From Tyzzerella sp. (lineage in GTDB: Bacteria; Bacillota; Clostridia; Lachnospirales; Lachnospiraceae): a stretch of DNA of 44,349 bases. The position numbers were made by a program, and so were the translations under genes. Under the pieces are notes generated by a model that saw nothing but the letters and a program-made list of their open reading frames with translations, had not been told where the DNA came from and ran no database searches. The stretch spans positions 1 through 44,349 of the forward strand of contig JAFQDE010000018.1 of the NCBI GenBank assembly GCA_017416155.1, in the 5' to 3' direction. Below are positions 41,599 to 44,349 of the stretch, in pieces. The first letter of the stretch is position 1, and each line of letters opens with the position of its first letter.

Positions 41599-41627
41599 TT
41601 GTATTTATCTGGAAATTCTAGTATAAT
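41599..41627 (+). promoter_or_regulatory. Promoter of citrate synthase, with GGAAATTCTAG copy 2
   Basis: TTGTAT (41599-41604), a 17-bp spacer and TATAAT (41622-41627) form a good promoter. The spacer contains GGAAATTCTAG (41611-41621), shared with the preceding gene's upstream region. Confidence 0.75.
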
Positions 41628-41670
41628 GAAAACACGTTTATGAGATTCGAGAAGAGAAAGGAGCAAAATT

Positions 41671-43044
41671 ATGAGAAATGCAACATTAGACGAGACATTA
41701 TTTGAGATTACTCCTGAGATTTTATATCTTTCCGAGAAGAGTGAAAAAAGCAATGCAATTGATAGAGATTTGTATGTGCAACACAATGTGAAGAGAGGCC
41801 TTCGTGACCTTGACGGACGAGGTGTGCTTGCAGGTCTTACGAATATATCGGACGTTTGCGCATCAAGAGATGAAGATGGAGTCAGAATACCGATTCCGGG
41901 CAACCTGTATTATAGAGGTTATAATATTAAGGACTTGGTAAAAGGATTCTTAGATGACGGACATTTTGGATTTGAGGAGATAGCATATCTTTTGCTCTTT
42001 GGAGACCTTCCGACAAAAGAGGAGCTTCATAGATTTTCTGATATGTTGGCAGAGCGCAGAACACTTCCGAAGTACTTTGTGCGAGATGTTATTATGAAGG
42101 CACCGAGTCCAGACATGATGAACAGCTTGTCGCGTTCGATTTTGACACTTTATGCATATGATGAGAAAGCGGATGACACGTCATTACCGAACGTATTGCG
42201 TCAGTGTTTGAATCTAATCAGTGAATTTCCGATGCTGATGGTATATGGTTATCATGCATACAACTATAGAAAAGGTCAAGACTTATTTATCTATGCACCA
42301 GATAAGGATAAATCTATGGCGGAAAATATCCTTATGATGCTTCGTGAGGACAAGCAGTATACTCCGCTTGAAGCAAAGATTCTTGACATGGCACTTGTGC
42401 TTCATATGGACCACGGCGGCGGTAATAACTCGACATTTACAACCCATGTTGTTACATCCTCCGGCACAGATACATACTCAACTATCGCTGCTGCGATGGC
42501 ATCCTTAAAAGGACCGAAGCATGGTGGAGCAAACATAAAGGTTTCGCAGATGTTTGAAGATATGAAAGAACATGTGAAAAACTGGACAGATCGCGATGAG
42601 GTTCGTAAGTATTTGGAGGACATCTTAGATAAGAAAGCTTTCGACCAGAAGGGACTTATCTATGGAATGGGCCATGCGATTTATTCTATTTCTGATCCGA
42701 GAGCCGAGGTGTTTAAAGGCTTCGTAAAAGAACTGGCAATGGAAAAAGGTCGTCAGGAAGAATATGCACTCTACGAGATGGTAGAACACATGGCACCGGA
42801 GATTATCGCTCAGAGAAGAAAGATGTACAAAGGTGTTAATGCGAACGTGGACTTTTACAGTGGACTTGTGTATGGTATGCTCGGTATTCCGAAGGAACTT
42901 TATACACCGCTTTTTGCTGCAGCTCGTATCGTAGGCTGGAGCGCACACAGATTAGAAGAGCTTAAGAATGTGGATAAGATTATCCGTCCGGCATATATGC
43001 CGTTATGCCCTTACAAAGAATACTCGAAAATTGATGACAGATAG
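41671..43044 (+). CDS. gltA: Citrate synthase
   Basis: This 457-residue enzyme condenses acetyl-CoA with oxaloacetate. The catalytic triad fits H284 (GPKHGGAN), H335 (GMGHAIY) and D394 (ANVDFYSG). Conserved MDHGGGNNST and the C-terminal GWSAHRLEEL and RPAYMP are also present. It is somewhat longer at the N-terminus than many type II enzymes, as is common in clostridial Si-citrate synthases. No aconitase or isocitrate dehydrogenase is adjacent; it appears monocistronic, with promoter and terminator. A 2-methylcitrate synthase role is less likely without prp genes. The start has AAAGGAG. Confidence 0.93.
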   Translation: MRNATLDETLFEITPEILYLSEKSEKSNAIDRDLYVQHNVKRGLRDLDGRGVLAGLTNISDVCASRDEDGVRIPIPGNLYYRGYNIKDLVKGFLDDGHFGFEEIAYLLLFGDLPTKEELHRFSDMLAERRTLPKYFVRDVIMKAPSPDMMNSLSRSILTLYAYDEKADDTSLPNVLRQCLNLISEFPMLMVYGYHAYNYRKGQDLFIYAPDKDKSMAENILMMLREDKQYTPLEAKILDMALVLHMDHGGGNNSTFTTHVVTSSGTDTYSTIAAAMASLKGPKHGGANIKVSQMFEDMKEHVKNWTDRDEVRKYLEDILDKKAFDQKGLIYGMGHAIYSISDPRAEVFKGFVKELAMEKGRQEEYALYEMVEHMAPEIIAQRRKMYKGVNANVDFYSGLVYGMLGIPKELYTPLFAAARIVGWSAHRLEELKNVDKIIRPAYMPLCPYKEYSKIDDR

Positions 43045-43048
43045 GTTG

Positions 43049-43079
43049 AACAGGACGGATAAAAGGCCGTCCTGTTTTA
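43049..43079 (+). terminator. Terminator of citrate synthase
   Basis: AACAGGACGG (43049-43058) and CCGTCCTGTT (43067-43076) form a perfect 10-bp stem, followed by TT and further T-rich sequence. The next gene starts 22 bp later, so some readthrough is likely. Confidence 0.8.
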
Positions 43080-43100
43080 TGTTTTTGAGGAGAGAAGTAT

Positions 43101-44024
43101 ATGAAAAACGAATTTTATTATTTGTCTGCAGATGAGAAAACGCAAATACATGCAATTGAATGGATACCGGAGGAAGAACCGAAGGCGGTGGTTCAATTAT
43201 GTCATGGTATGGCAGAATACATAGAACGATATGATGATTTTGGAGAATTTCTATCTCTGAATGGTTACTATGTCGTTGGGCATGACCATTTGGGACATGG
43301 CAAATCTATCAGCAGTTCCGATAAGCTTGGATTTTTCCACGAGACAAACGGAAATGAATATGTTGTTTCAGATATTCACAGCTTACGTATGCGGACAGAG
43401 GAAAAGCATCCAAATCTTCCTTATTTTATGATGGGACACAGTATGGGCTCCTTTTTAGTTCGTCAATATATCGGTATGTATGGTGCCGGTTTGGCAGGAG
43501 CAATCGTTATGGGTACTGGCCAATTGCCAACACCTGTTTTGAGGGCAGGACGCATGGTGTGCAGACTCCAGGCAATGATTCATGGATGGAATTACAGAAG
43601 TCAACTGGTAGATGGTATGGCAGCGGGTGGATATGAGAAGCATTTTACGGATGTGACAGACGGTTCCAACTGGCTGTCTCGCAATCCGGAGAATGTAAAA
43701 AAATATAAGAACGATACCATGTGTGGCTTCATGTTTACTGTGAACGCATACTATCATATGTTTACAGGCATGATTAAGATGAATCAGCAGGAGAAAGCTG
43801 GAAAGATATCTAAAAAGATGCCGATTCTTCTAGTTGCCGGACAAGATGATCCGGTAGGCAACTACGGCAAAAGTGTCAAGCAAGTTTATAAAAAATACAA
43901 AGAATTAGGAATACAAGATGTCAAGCTCAGACTATATGAGAACGACAGACATGAAATATTGAATGAACTTGATAGACAGATAGTGTTTGTTGACATTTGT
44001 AAATGGTTGGAAAAAAGGAGGTAA
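43101..44024 (+). CDS. Alpha/beta hydrolase (monoacylglycerol-lipase-like, S33 family)
   Basis: The 307-residue protein is a serine alpha/beta hydrolase. S114 lies in the nucleophile elbow GHSMGS, the acid is in AGQDDPVGNYG and the His in NDRHEILNE. HGMAEYIERYDDF near residue 35 and GHDHLGHGKS are typical of the Hydrolase_4 group, which includes monoacylglycerol lipases and lysophospholipases. No signal peptide is seen, so it acts in the cytoplasm. The start has GGAGAG about 7 nt upstream. No obvious promoter separates it from the citrate synthase terminator, so it may rely on readthrough. Confidence 0.88.
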   Translation: MKNEFYYLSADEKTQIHAIEWIPEEEPKAVVQLCHGMAEYIERYDDFGEFLSLNGYYVVGHDHLGHGKSISSSDKLGFFHETNGNEYVVSDIHSLRMRTEEKHPNLPYFMMGHSMGSFLVRQYIGMYGAGLAGAIVMGTGQLPTPVLRAGRMVCRLQAMIHGWNYRSQLVDGMAAGGYEKHFTDVTDGSNWLSRNPENVKKYKNDTMCGFMFTVNAYYHMFTGMIKMNQQEKAGKISKKMPILLVAGQDDPVGNYGKSVKQVYKKYKELGIQDVKLRLYENDRHEILNELDRQIVFVDICKWLEKRR

Positions 44025-44072
44025 TTCTTAAGAGAGCGTTTAGAAAGTTTCGATTCTTTTTAGAAAGCAACC

Positions 44073-44178
44073 ATAATTTGAACACAAATTATTTCTATAA
44101 TGAATTCAGATAGTTGATAACACACAACTATCACCCCCTCATAAAGTAATACCCTCGGCAAGACCGAGGGAATACTTT
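44073..44178. repeat. Three consecutive hairpins between the hydrolase and the insertion sequence
   Basis: Three perfect or near-perfect inverted repeats follow one another. They are ATAATTTG/CAAATTAT (44073-44092), GATAGTTG/CAACTATC (44109-44132) and AAAGTA..CCCTCGG/CCGAGGG..TACTTT (44143-44178). The first is followed by TTTCT and may be a weak terminator. None has a strong T-run. The rest of 44025-44209 shows no gene. Confidence 0.6.
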
Positions 44179-44209
44179 ACTCTCATTCCTTTAGATAACT
44201 AGTCGAAAA

Positions 44210-44349
44210 TGCACTAGTCAACAAAAAGTAGACACAATTTTTAATTTTTAGGCACAGTCTATAGGGAGTAATACTCCCTATACTGTTTTGGGGTCAGGTA
44301 ATTCAAAGAATACGCTGGCCTTTCTTCATTAAAGAACACTATGTAATCT
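44210..44349 (-). mobile_element. IS3-family insertion sequence, 3' end (cut by window)
   Basis: The window ends inside an insertion sequence read on the minus strand. The last 30 codons of its transposase are present, followed by an A/T-rich tail and a terminal sequence starting TGCACTAGTCAAC (44210 onward on the plus strand). This is consistent with IS3-type TG...CA ends. The exact boundary is inferred; the other end and target duplication are outside the window. Confidence 0.72.
44259..44349 (-). CDS. IS3-family transposase OrfB, C-terminal fragment
   Basis: The minus-strand frame entering from the window edge encodes NEERPAYSLNYLTPKQYR and ends REYYSL followed by TAG (44261-44259). The pattern N-x-x-R-P-x-x-x-L-x-x-L-T-P-x-x-Y is the C-terminal end of the rve integrase domain of IS3/IS150 group transposases, which carries out DDE strand transfer. 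The catalytic residues lie outside the window. The fragment is open to the edge, so whether the element is intact cannot be judged. Confidence 0.8.
   Translation of the reverse strand, partial: DYIVFFNEERPAYSLNYLTPKQYREYYSL

Overview
The window looks like chromosome from a low-GC, spore-forming Gram-positive anaerobe of the Clostridia, most likely Lachnospiraceae. This is judged from gene content, gene order and protein style, not from a database search. Supporting signs are spmA/spmB, meso-diaminopimelate dehydrogenase, the holB-ricT-trmN6-rsmI and metG-tatD-rsmA neighbourhoods of Firmicutes, purine-rich ribosome binding sites, strong TTGACA/TATAAT promoters, a T-box, and tRNAs without an encoded CCA.

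Layout. 1-223: end of a tRNA-Phe, a tRNA-Lys and facing terminators. 209-2918: a cysteine-synthase-like enzyme and a ferritin-like/VIT iron transporter on the minus strand, then a divergent zinc-ribbon membrane protein and a DUF2085 protein. 3007-4326: an OFA-type MFS carrier. 4509-8404: carB coupled to deoC. 8419-12521: a housekeeping run of kinase-like protein, holB, ricT, trmN6 and rsmI. 12640-13752: a lone sugar-ABC ATPase of MsmK/UgpC type. 13762-17718: a yybP-ykoY (Mn2+) riboswitch with its terminator, a P2A cation ATPase and a coupled AI-2E family membrane protein. 17759-18888: spmA/spmB, with the spmA start inside a terminator-like hairpin. 18974-19108: a 44-aa orphan peptide gene. 19156-24317: a DUF885 lipoprotein peptidase and two divergent AbgT-family paralogues. 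24380-29215: a methionine-type T-box, metG, ddh, tatD and rsmA.

29265-40361 is the most distinctive part. A minus-strand AgrC-like sensor kinase and LytTR response regulator face a plus-strand operon encoding a degenerate receiver protein and a 2,842-residue cell-surface protein. The surface protein has a signal peptide, a von Willebrand A domain, a long run of pilin-type isopeptide modules, a QTGD sorting-like motif, a membrane helix and an Arg-rich tail. Between the two -35 boxes lies a direct repeat with 20-bp periodicity, 8 bp from each box, as expected for a LytTR regulator controlling both operons. The inferred system is a signal-responsive switch for a giant adhesin, with a co-expressed receiver that cannot be phosphorylated in the usual way.

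40539-44349: an HTH/ATPase/STAS-like regulator, citrate synthase, an alpha/beta hydrolase, a hairpin-rich spacer, and the 3' end of an IS3-family insertion sequence cut by the window edge.
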